This document shows positions 1 through 7,500 of a stretch of DNA of 8,869 bases, in pieces. The notes beneath the pieces were generated by a model, which made no database searches, was not told where the DNA came from, and saw nothing but the letters and a program-made list of their open reading frames with translations. Numbering within the stretch: the stretch's first letter is position 1; every line of letters starts with the position of its first letter. This DNA is from Elusimicrobiales bacterium (GTDB taxonomy: Bacteria > Elusimicrobiota > Elusimicrobia > Elusimicrobiales > Elusimicrobiaceae): assembly GCA_030540535.1 (NCBI GenBank), contig JAUNWB010000038.1, forward strand, positions 1 to 8,869. Direction: 5' to 3'. A program made the translations under genes and the position numbers.

Positions 1-445
1 GGCGCGAGTCGGCCACGTTTTTTAACGCAGGCTCCGAAAACGAAAGCATTTTGTTGTTAATGTCGCGGTACGGCGGGCCCATGAAAATAATGTCGTAGCC
101 TTCGTTGTCGCTGTAGGGCATCAGCCAGTCGAGCGGTTTTAACACGTCGCCGCGGAGTACTTTGGCGCGGTCCGCAAAGCCCAGGTGTTCCAGGTTGCGG
201 TGAATGTTTTTAATACACGCGGGTTCGCGGTCCACCATTACGGTTTTAAGCGCGCCGCGCGACAGCGCCTCCAAAGATACGTTGCCCGTCCCGGCAAATA
301 AGTCCAGCATGATGGCCCCGGTAATACGCGGACGCAAAATATCGAACAGCGACTGTTTGATACGGTCCGAAATCGGCTTTACCGGCAGATTTTTAGATAC
401 GGAAAAAATTCTCCGCCCGCGGGCGGTTCCAGCAATAATACGCAT
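1..445 (-). CDS. rsmD: RsmD, 16S rRNA (guanine-966-N2)-methyltransferase, C-terminus cut by window edge
   Basis: SAM-dependent enzyme that methylates the exocyclic N2 of a guanine in 16S rRNA (G966 in E. coli numbering) during 30S assembly in the cytoplasm. I translated it from the minus strand. It begins MRIIAGTARGRR, the hallmark RsmD N-terminus, followed by PVKPISDRIKQSLFDIL (residues 21-37). The SAM-binding motif I DLFAGTGN is at 48-55, followed by LEALSRGA (58-65), and VDRE (71-74) marks the acidic end of the second strand. The catalytic motif IV reads FMGPPY (121-126), where the family normally has (D/N)PPY/F, so residue 123 is Gly. 148 codons are visible; family members are about 180-200 residues, so only the last strands are missing. 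The start is supported by AAAGGA at 456-451, 5 nt upstream. It lies 12 nt after the response regulator stop, so it is probably co-transcribed with the kinase/regulator pair. Confidence 0.9.
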   Translation of the reverse strand, partial: MRIIAGTARGRRIFSVSKNLPVKPISDRIKQSLFDILRPRITGAIMLDLFAGTGNVSLEALSRGALKTVMVDREPACIKNIHRNLEHLGFADRAKVLRGDVLKPLDWLMPYSDNEGYDIIFMGPPYRDINNKMLSFSEPALKNVADSR

Positions 446-450
446 AAGAG

Positions 451-456
451 TCCTTT
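451..456 (-). promoter_or_regulatory. Ribosome binding site for rsmD
   Basis: Read on the minus strand this is AAAGGA, 5 nt before the ATG at 445. It sits directly after the stop codon of the response regulator, so termination and re-initiation could be coupled. Confidence 0.6.
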
Positions 457-457
457 A

Positions 458-1111
458 TTACAGTTGCGCGATGCCTTCTTTAATGGCGTAGCGCACGAGT
501 TCGGCCTGTTTGTGGATGCCGAGCTTTTTCATAATATTGTTGCGGTGTACGTGAATGGTGTTGAGCGACAAGTTAAACGTTTTGGCGATTTGCTTGCTGC
601 TGTACCCTTCGGCGATAAGCTGCAACACTTCTTTTTCTTTGGGCGTAAGGCCCGTGGCGTCGCGCTTGCGCGAAGCGGTCTTGCCCAAAAATCCCTGCAC
701 GATATATTTGGAAACTTTGCTGCACAGATAAAAGCGGCCGTTGGCCACTTCTTCCACCGCGTCGACGATTTCGTCCACCGCGGACACTTTTACGATATAT
801 CCTTTTGCGCCCGCTTTGAGCGATTTTTCCACCGACACCCGGTCATCGTACATACTAAGCATGACGACTTTGGTGTCCGGATTGTTTTTTACCATCCGCT
901 CCACGGCTTCAATCCCGTTGAGTACCGGCATGGAAATATCCACCACGTAAACGTCGGCGGGATTTTTTTGGGCATATTCCACCAATTCTTTGCCGTTGGA
1001 AACTTCGGCCACGATTTCCAAATCTTTACCCAAGGTTTCCAGCACGGCGCGGACGCCGTTTCTTACGATGGCATGGTCGTCCGCCAATACGATTTTTTTC
1101 TTTGTACTCAT
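458..1111 (-). CDS. NarL/FixJ-family response regulator (REC + LuxR-type HTH)
   Basis: DNA-binding response regulator, 217 residues, partner of the adjacent kinase. The receiver domain (about 5-120) has the acidic pair D11/D12, the phospho-acceptor D58 in VVDISMP, the switch residue S86 in VVMLSMY, and K108 in GAKGYIVK. A linker rich in Lys/Arg (144-151) leads to a LuxR/GerE helix-turn-helix from about 155: LTPKEKEVLQLIAEGYSSKQIAKTFNLSLNTIHVHRNNIMKKLGI. All key receiver residues are present, so it should be phosphorylatable and act as a transcription factor; its targets are unknown. The reading frame is open up to an ATG at 1144, but the ATG at 1111 is preferred. It is preceded by a purine-rich GGGGGGAAAG, gives the normal MSTKKKIVLADDH start, and overlaps the kinase stop as ATGA (1111-1108), a classic coupling arrangement. 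Confidence 0.94.
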   Translation of the reverse strand: MSTKKKIVLADDHAIVRNGVRAVLETLGKDLEIVAEVSNGKELVEYAQKNPADVYVVDISMPVLNGIEAVERMVKNNPDTKVVMLSMYDDRVSVEKSLKAGAKGYIVKVSAVDEIVDAVEEVANGRFYLCSKVSKYIVQGFLGKTASRKRDATGLTPKEKEVLQLIAEGYSSKQIAKTFNLSLNTIHVHRNNIMKKLGIHKQAELVRYAIKEGIAQL

Positions 1112-2241
1112 TCTTTCCCCCCATAAACCACGCTCGGGCAGCACACCGAAATACGGGTGCCCTTTCCGGGCGCGCTTTTAATGGCAATCGTTCCGCCCAA
1201 TAACTCCACGCTGTCTTTCATGGCCAGAAGGCCCACGTGGCGGATGGAACGCTGTTTGGAAGGCTTAAAGCCTACCCCGTCATCTTCTACCACCAGCCGG
1301 ACTTCTCCGTCCTCGCGCTCCAACAGCACGTAAATGTGTTTGGCGTTTGCGTGCTTCACGATGTTGTTAAGCGCTTCCTGCACAATGCGGTAGAGCAAAA
1401 TTTTTACACTGTCCGACACGCCGCTTTCCCCCGTAATGGGTTTATAGTCAAACGTGTACGGAATATGGATAAACGAACTGATGTTTTCCAGCATGTCGCG
1501 CACGGCGCCGCCCAGCGCGCCGTCGTTTTCCAAACTCGGCGGACGCAGGGACACGACGATATTTTTCACGCGCTCGACGCTTTCTTTAATTTGGCCGTCC
1601 AGCTTGGCGATATCCAAAAGCGCCTGCTTCTGGTCGCCTTTTTTTACGCTGGCTTTTACAATGCCCAAGAGAGCGGGCAAAATAACGGCGGTAGAACCGA
1701 TTTCGTCATGCAGCGCTTTGGAAATGGCCTTTTTTTCCGTTTCGCGCGCGGCAAGCAAAATTTGGGAAAACGTACGCGGGGAAGACCAGTCTTTCAGCAG
1801 CTCGCCGTGTACTTCGCCCCAGTCCGAAATATCCCGCACCAACGCGAGTACGCGTTTTACGCTTCCTTTCGGCCCGCCCAAAGGAATAAAAGTGGTTTGG
1901 TAATACAGACGGCGTTTGTTTTTTTCGATGCTCCACTCATAATGATGAACCCCGTCTTTCAGCGCGGCTTCCAAGGCCTGCATGTGCATTTCGCGGCCGC
2001 CCTCCAAATCCCCTTCGGACAAATTACCCGACACGTTGCTAAGCGTCGTCACCACCAGTGTTTTGGGATTCACAAGCGCCACCACGTCATAACCTTCTAT
2101 GCCGTGCTGTTTAATGCGGGCAAAGCGGTCCGAATCCGTTTTGCGCGGGCAAACATCCTGGCCCACGCAAGGACAATGTTCCTGCGCGTTGCAGCCGTCG
2201 CAAGCGGACGGCGTTTTTGCCGTTTTCTGTTTTTTTACCAT
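1108..2241 (-). CDS. Soluble PAS-domain sensor histidine kinase (HisKA_3/NarX-like) with N-terminal cysteine cluster
   Basis: Sensor kinase of 377 residues, expected to autophosphorylate and pass phosphate to the response regulator encoded next to it. I see no membrane segment or signal peptide, so it should act in the cytoplasm. The N-terminus carries C14, C17, C23, C25 and C31 (spacing CX2CX5CXCX5C), a plausible metal or Fe-S site. Residues about 40-140 look like a PAS/PAC fold, ending in FIPLGGPKGSVKRVLALVRDISD. The HisKA_3 dimerisation and phosphotransfer helix contains ETEKKAISKALHDEIG with the phospho-acceptor H178. The ATPase domain has an N box EALNNIVKHA (289-298), a G1 box DDGVGF (320-325), GLLAM (337-341) and LGGTIAIKSAPGKGT (348-362). 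The start has AAGGGG 6 nt upstream. The architecture resembles NreB/NarX-family kinases; the ligand is not known, and the similarity to oxygen sensors is inference. Confidence 0.92.
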   Translation of the reverse strand: MVKKQKTAKTPSACDGCNAQEHCPCVGQDVCPRKTDSDRFARIKQHGIEGYDVVALVNPKTLVVTTLSNVSGNLSEGDLEGGREMHMQALEAALKDGVHHYEWSIEKNKRRLYYQTTFIPLGGPKGSVKRVLALVRDISDWGEVHGELLKDWSSPRTFSQILLAARETEKKAISKALHDEIGSTAVILPALLGIVKASVKKGDQKQALLDIAKLDGQIKESVERVKNIVVSLRPPSLENDGALGGAVRDMLENISSFIHIPYTFDYKPITGESGVSDSVKILLYRIVQEALNNIVKHANAKHIYVLLEREDGEVRLVVEDDGVGFKPSKQRSIRHVGLLAMKDSVELLGGTIAIKSAPGKGTRISVCCPSVVYGGKE

Positions 2242-2247
2242 AACAAA

Positions 2248-2253
2248 CCCCTT
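2248..2253 (-). promoter_or_regulatory. Ribosome binding site for the histidine kinase
   Basis: Reads AAGGGG on the minus strand, 6 nt before the ATG at 2241. It fixes the kinase start. This strong site contrasts with the divergent PBP1A gene, whose only purine run is too close to its ATG. Confidence 0.65.
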
Positions 2254-2301
2254 ACTGTACTACCTTATTATTTTACTATAGTTTGTACCCGTTTTACTAT
2301 T
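2251..2301. repeat. Three 9-bp direct repeats (YTTACTRTW) at 21-bp intervals
   Basis: On the plus strand CTTACTGTA begins at 2251, TTTACTATA at 2272 and TTTACTATT at 2293. All starts are exactly 21 bp apart, close to two helical turns. Copies 2 and 3 also share the preceding T, giving the identical 9-mer TTTTACTAT at 2271 and 2292. The array lies over the candidate kinase promoter in the divergent intergenic region. Same-face repeats in this position often are operator sites, possibly for the adjacent NarL-type regulator, but that is inference. The region is AT-rich, so chance similarity is a real alternative. Confidence 0.4.
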
Positions 2302-2305
2302 GCAA
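2275..2305 (-). promoter_or_regulatory. Candidate sigma70-type promoter of the kinase-regulator-rsmD operon
   Basis: On the minus strand TTGCAA (2305-2300) could serve as -35 and TATAGT (2280-2275) as -10, followed by an AT-rich stretch. Transcription would start near 2268, leaving a leader of about 27 nt that includes the AAGGGG ribosome binding site. The spacer is 19 bp, longer than the ideal 17, so the -35 assignment is weak. The -10 alone, within the palindrome ACTATAGT (2275-2282), is more credible. Confidence 0.35.
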
Positions 2306-2347
2306 AAGGGTAAGAAAACGCTCCCGCCGTTCCGGCCGCGGTATTTT

Positions 2348-2356
2348 TGATATAAT
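2348..2356 (+). promoter_or_regulatory. Extended -10 promoter element abutting PBP1A start (probable leaderless transcript)
   Basis: TGATATAAT, a perfect -10 hexamer (TATAAT at 2351-2356) with an upstream TGn extension. The hexamer ends 8 nt before the ATG at 2365, so initiation about 7 nt downstream would begin at or within a base or two of the start codon. The only purine-rich stretch, AGGA at 2359-2362, is 2 nt from the ATG, too close for normal Shine-Dalgarno pairing. No good -35 is seen about 17 bp upstream, where the DNA is GC-rich, which fits an extended -10 promoter. The same arrangement recurs before the gene at 7695. Confidence 0.6.
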
Positions 2357-2364
2357 TTAGGAAT

Positions 2365-4500
2365 ATGGTCCGGAAACTAAAAAAAATCGTAACCTCCAAA
2401 CCTTTTATTTTCTCCGCACTGGCGGGGCTGTTTGTATTTATCATCTTGTGCGCCGTATTTATGCGCTACATTTTTTCCGGCCTGCCCCCGGTGTATGAAA
2501 TGGAAGAGTACACGCCGTCCCTCACCACCAAAGTTTTCGACCGCAACAACACCTTAATACACGAATTTTCCATCGAAAAACGCAGCATGGTGCCGCTTGA
2601 AGACATCCCGGTAGACCTGCAAAACGCCGTGGTGGCCATGGAAGACCGCGATTTTTTCAAACACGCCGGCTTTTCCATCCGCGGTATTATCCGCGCGCTT
2701 TTGTATGACTTAATCAGCGGGCGCGCCAAACAGGGCGCCTCCACGCTCACCCAGCAGCTTTCGCGCGGCGTATTTTTGACGCAGGAGAAAAAACTCATCC
2801 GCAAAATCCGCGAAATTATTTTGGCCATTCAAATCGAACACCAATTCAGCAAGCCCGAAATTTTACAGCTTTATTTAAACGAAATCTACCTGGGCAGCGG
2901 CGCGTACGGCGTAAAATCGGCCGCGAAAAAATATTTCGACAAAGAACTTTCCGAACTGACCACCGGCGAGGCCGCACTCATCGTGGGGCTTATTCCCGCC
3001 CCGGGCCGTTATAATCCGTTCGCCAATCCGGATTTGGCCCGCCAGCGGCGCAACCTGGTGCTGGACGTAATGCACCAGCAAAACTATATTTCCAAAGACG
3101 AACTGGAAAAAGCCAAGGCCGAACCGTTGCCCGAAAAACAGCCCGCGCCGGAAGATAAACCGGGCCAATACTTTATCGAACACATCCGCCGCGTGCTGGA
3201 ACCCAAATACGGTATGGACGTATTATGGAAAGCGGGCCTTAACATTTACACCACCATTGATATTGAACAACAAGCCCTGGCCGAAAAGGTGATGAACCAA
3301 AAACTCCAGGAATACGACGAACAGGTAGCCAAAGGACTGGGCATTGAAATCGACCCCAACGATTCCGAAGCCGAAGCGCAGACTGAAACGGACGAAGAAG
3401 ATTCCTCCGATAAAGACCCCAAGGCGGACTATCCCCGCCTGCAGGGTGCGTTTATGGTGCGCGACGTAAAAACCGGGGCCGTGCGCGTAATGGTGGGCGG
3501 ACGCGGTTTTGACGAAAGCAAATTCAACCGCGCCACGCAGGCCAAACGCCAGCCGGGTTCTTCGTTCAAACCTTATGTTTGGATGGCCGCTTTGCAAAAA
3601 GGCTACACGCCGGCCACGCTGGTGAAAGATTTGCCCACCATGTTCTATTACGACGGCCGCAACTGGCGCACGTTCGACGAAAATTCCGACCTTTATTCGC
3701 TCGACCTGGCCAAACAAAATTTCATCGCCAGCAAAGAATTTAACGTCTGGGTGCCGCAGAACTACGGCGGACGCAACGAAGGGTGGATTACGCTTAGAAA
3801 AGCGCTTGAGAAATCCAAAAACCTGGTGGCCGTCAACTTGATTGACGCGGTGGGCGTACCCAGTGTGGTGCGCGTTGCGCGCAAGGCGGGCATTACCGCC
3901 GCTCTGCCCCGCGTGCCCGCGCTGGCGCTCGGCGTAAGCGTGGTGCAAATGGACGAACATTTGGCCGCCCTGTCCACGTTTGCAAACGGCGGGATTTATA
4001 CGGACAACTATTATATTGAACGCGTGGAAGACGCCAACGGACGCATTTTGGAACAGCATATTCCGATTGAATCGGCCGAATTTTCGCCGCAAAATTCTTA
4101 CCTGTTAATCAACATGATGAAAGGCGTTACACAGCGCGGAAGCGGCGCGTACGTCGCGCGGCTGGGGCGCAACATCGCGGGCAAAACGGGCACCACCCAA
4201 AGCCACCGCGATATGTGGTTTGTGGGCATGACCCCGCGCACCGCGGCCGCCGCCTGGATGGGCTACGACGACGACGCCTCCCACGAAAACGGCGCGCGCT
4301 TTACCGGCAGCACCACCGCCCGCTGGTGGACGGAAATTATGCAGGAAATTTTAAAAGACGAGCCGAACGACGACTTTACCGTGCCGGAAGGTATTTCGTT
4401 TGCGTATGTGAACCCCATCACGGGCAAACTGGCGATGCCCACCGAACGGAACAAATTTTTAGAAGCGTTCATCACCGGAACGGAACCCCAGAGTTTTTAA
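2365..4500 (+). CDS. mrcA: Penicillin-binding protein 1A (class A, bifunctional transglycosylase/transpeptidase)
   Basis: Polymerises lipid II into glycan strands and cross-links stem peptides on the outer face of the cytoplasmic membrane. The 711-residue protein has a short basic cytoplasmic start (MVRKLKK), a single membrane anchor at about 14-37, and a GT51 domain at about 60-235. GT51 landmarks are the catalytic Glu93 in MEDRDFF, GASTLTQQLSR, and Glu173 in LNEIYLGSGAYG. The transpeptidase domain has SSFK with nucleophile S399 (after RQPG), SKN at 484-486 and KTGT at 607-610, so both activities look intact. An acidic, low-complexity stretch of about 25 residues (roughly 328-353, rich in D/E/S) lies in the region between the two catalytic domains. 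The length is a little below E. coli PBP1A (about 850). The gene diverges from the kinase operon and precedes mfd by 36 nt. The start is the ATG just after the extended -10 at 2348-2356. Confidence 0.95.
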   Translation: MVRKLKKIVTSKPFIFSALAGLFVFIILCAVFMRYIFSGLPPVYEMEEYTPSLTTKVFDRNNTLIHEFSIEKRSMVPLEDIPVDLQNAVVAMEDRDFFKHAGFSIRGIIRALLYDLISGRAKQGASTLTQQLSRGVFLTQEKKLIRKIREIILAIQIEHQFSKPEILQLYLNEIYLGSGAYGVKSAAKKYFDKELSELTTGEAALIVGLIPAPGRYNPFANPDLARQRRNLVLDVMHQQNYISKDELEKAKAEPLPEKQPAPEDKPGQYFIEHIRRVLEPKYGMDVLWKAGLNIYTTIDIEQQALAEKVMNQKLQEYDEQVAKGLGIEIDPNDSEAEAQTETDEEDSSDKDPKADYPRLQGAFMVRDVKTGAVRVMVGGRGFDESKFNRATQAKRQPGSSFKPYVWMAALQKGYTPATLVKDLPTMFYYDGRNWRTFDENSDLYSLDLAKQNFIASKEFNVWVPQNYGGRNEGWITLRKALEKSKNLVAVNLIDAVGVPSVVRVARKAGITAALPRVPALALGVSVVQMDEHLAALSTFANGGIYTDNYYIERVEDANGRILEQHIPIESAEFSPQNSYLLINMMKGVTQRGSGAYVARLGRNIAGKTGTTQSHRDMWFVGMTPRTAAAAWMGYDDDASHENGARFTGSTTARWWTEIMQEILKDEPNDDFTVPEGISFAYVNPITGKLAMPTERNKFLEAFITGTEPQSF

Positions 4501-4533
4501 CCGGGTTCCGCCCGGAATAAAAAACGCTCCGGG
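4501..4533 (+). other. Two mutually exclusive hairpins in the PBP1A-mfd gap
   Basis: CCGGG (4501-4505) can pair with CCCGG (4511-4515) over a 5-nt loop. The same CCCGGA (4511-4516) can instead pair with TCCGGG (4528-4533) over an 11-nt loop, ending 3 nt before the mfd ATG. No U-tract follows either on the plus strand, so neither is a standard intrinsic terminator. The downstream hairpin could mask the mfd start. The segment contains no evident Shine-Dalgarno for mfd. Any regulatory role is inference. Confidence 0.3.
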
Positions 4534-4536
4534 CCT

Positions 4537-7500
4537 ATGAACAACAAAGAAGCAACCCCCGTTCAACTTTTCTGCGGCCTGCCCAACGGCGCCGCAAAGG
4601 CGTACTTCGTTTGCCAAAATTACCTAAAAAACCATAAAAACATCCTGTTTGTCACCGATAAAGACGCGGACGATTTTGCCGAAGCGGCGCGGGAATTTGC
4701 GCCGCAAAACGCCGCAGTTTCGCTGTTCCCGGAAACGGATACGGGCCGTTTGGCCGCACTGTACCAACTGCTTACGGCCCCGGCCGGGGCCCGCCTTACC
4801 TGCGCATATTACGACGCTTTATCCGCCCCCCTGCCGGAACCCGGCGAATTTTTAAACCGCACGTTTACCGTCAAACACGGGGATACCCTGCGCCGCCAGG
4901 AACTTTTGGATAAACTGGAATCCGCCGGATATACGCGCGAAGAATACGCCGAAACGCCCGGCCAATACGCCGCGCGCGGGAGCGTGGTGGACGTGTTCTC
5001 CCCGCTGCGCCCGGAACCGTTACGGTTGTATTTTGCGGGCAACCGCGTGGATCTTATCAGCGCGTTCGACCTGGATACGCAAAACACCAAAGAACACGCG
5101 GACGAAGCCGTCATCATCCCGCTGTCTTTTGACGAAACGCCCGCCGTGCTGACCGATTTTTTAACCGACTGCTCCTTTATTTTCGACGAGCCGGACAAAG
5201 ATTTTGCGCCGGAAGACTATCCCGCCGCGGCCGTTATCCGCGCGCTCCCAAGTGCGGACGCGCACGACTGCGGCTTAAAATCCAACATTCCTTTTAACGC
5301 CAATATGGAACTGGTGGAACGGGAAATCGCCTCCCTGCAAAAACAGGGGCTTGCGGTAAACATCTGCTGTTTAAACCGCGGGGAGCTGGACCGCATGACG
5401 GAACTGGCGGCCGATTACCCGCATTTTAAAACGGCGCGTTTTCGCATTTCGCCGCTGACGCAGGGATTCTACAGCCCACAGGATAAAATCGCGTTCATCA
5501 CCACCAACGAAATTTTAAACCGCCGTTTCAACGCGGCCAAAGTCGTCAAACATTTTGACGTGGAAGGCGCCAAACGCGTGCGGTTTAAAGAACTCCAGGC
5601 GGGCGATTACGTCGTCCACCAGGAACACGGCGTCGGCCGCTACCTGGGACTCCAGGTAATGGATCCAGACGACAATCCCACCGACTGCCTTATCATCGAA
5701 TACCGCCGCGGAAGCCGTTTGTACGTTCCGATGTACGACTTTAAAAAAGTGCAAAAATACATCGGCGCGGGCGGCAAAAAGCCGGCTTTGTCCGTGCTGG
5801 GCGGAATCACGTGGAAAGAAGTAAAAAAACGCGTGAAAGAAGAAGCGCAAAAAACCGCAAAAGAAATTTTAAAACTCGAAGCCCTGCGCCAAGCCACCCC
5901 CGCCCCCGAAGTTCCGGGCGACGCACGCATCGAAGAAGAATTTGCCGACTCGTTCCCCTATACGCTCACCGCCGGGCAGGAACAGGCCATCCGCGAAACC
6001 CTGCACGATTTGGACCTGCCAAAACCCATGGACCGCGTGCTGGTGGGCGATGTGGGGTTCGGCAAGACGGAAGTCGCCATGCGCGCGGCTTTGCGCGTGG
6101 CCTTGTCGGGCAAACAGGTAATGCTGTTGGTGCCCACTACCATTTTGGCCGCACAGCATTATAAAACGTTTTCCAAACGCATGGCGGGGTTCCCCGTCAA
6201 CGTACGCATGCTGTGCCGCTTTCAGACCGTCAAAGAACAGCGCGAAGTAATAGAAGAACTTAAAAACGGCGTGTGCGATATCATCGTCGGCACGCACCGA
6301 CTGATGAGCAAAGACATTGTTTTTAAAGACTTGGGGCTCGTAATTATCGACGAAGAACACCGCTTCGGCGTAAAACAGAAAGAAAAAATCCGCGCCAAAA
6401 GTTCCGGCGTACATTCCTTAATGTTAAGCGCCACGCCTATTCCGCGCACCTTAAACCAATCGCTTTCTTCCCTGCGCGACATTTCGCTTATCGACACGCC
6501 GCCCCGCGGCCGCACGCCGATTAAAACCGTCGTCACCGCGTGGAATAACGAACTCGCCGCCGCGGCCATCACGCAGGAACTCGCGCGCGGAGGCCAAATT
6601 TACTACGTGTACAACAGCGTGCAAAGCATGGAATCGCGCTATCTGTTCCTAAAAAAACTCGTTCCGCAGGCGCGTATTTGTATGGCGCACGGCCAAATGG
6701 ACGAAAAAGAACTGGAGCAGACGCTGTGGGATTTCAACGCCGGGAAATACGATATTCTGCTGGCCTCCACCATCATCGAATCCGGCATCGACATCACCAA
6801 CGCCAATACGCTGATTGTGGAAAACGCCCACAACTTCGGCCTCGCGCAGCTCTACCAGCTGCGCGGACGCATCGGACGGGGCGACCAAAAGGCGTTCTGC
6901 TACTTGTTTCACCCGGACTGGCTGTTTAAAAAATCCGAACAGACCGAAGATAACTTTGCCGATTTGGCCGCCGTCTACTGGAAGCCCAAAGAGGAAAAAG
7001 ACCCGACCGAAGAAGCCAAACAGCGTTTGGCCGCGCTTATGGAATTTGGCGACCTCGGGAGCGGCTTCCGCCTGGCCCTGCGCGATATGGAAATCCGCGG
7101 TGCGGGCGAACTGTTAGGCGTAAAACAGCACGGCTACGTAAACGAGGTGGGCCTCAGCCTGTATTGCGATTTGGTATCGGCCGAAGTAAAAAAACTGCGC
7201 GGGGAACGGCCGGAAACAAATGCGCGCGCCACCGTCAGCCTGCCGCTCCCGGCCTACATTCCGCCCGACTACCTGCCCGATGAAGCCGAACGCTTAAAAT
7301 ACTATAAAGAACTCATGGGCGCGGACGAACCCAAAACACGGCAGATTTTAACGCGCCTGGCCGATTTATGCGGCCCCGTTCCGCAGGAAATTTTAAATCT
7401 AACGCGCCTGTTTGCGCTTTCCGCACGCGCGGGCCGGCTGGAAATTTACCACATGGACTGGATAGACGGAAACCTGGAGCTGTTGTTCACGCGCCGGTTC

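Noticed and set aside
464..1126. Plus-strand open frame of 220 codons opposite the response regulator
   Set aside because: Low-complexity, Phe/His-rich translation typical of an antisense shadow. The minus-strand frame is an unmistakable response regulator.
1112..1144. Upstream ATG (1144) as start of the response regulator
   Set aside because: It would add 11 residues (MLPERGLWGER) not typical of receiver domains. The ATG at 1111 has the purine-rich site and the ATGA coupling.
1237..2313. Plus-strand open frame of 358 codons opposite the histidine kinase
   Set aside because: Long only because GC-rich codon bias leaves few stops on the opposite strand. There is no recognisable domain, and the translation is rich in Phe, His and Arg.
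3223..4092. Minus-strand open frame of 289 codons within PBP1A
   Set aside because: Antisense to conserved transpeptidase motifs, with no family resemblance and no promoter or ribosome site.
4501..4524. Intrinsic terminator after PBP1A
   Set aside because: The hairpin is followed by A-rich, not T-rich, sequence on the plus strand. No minus-strand gene nearby would need it.
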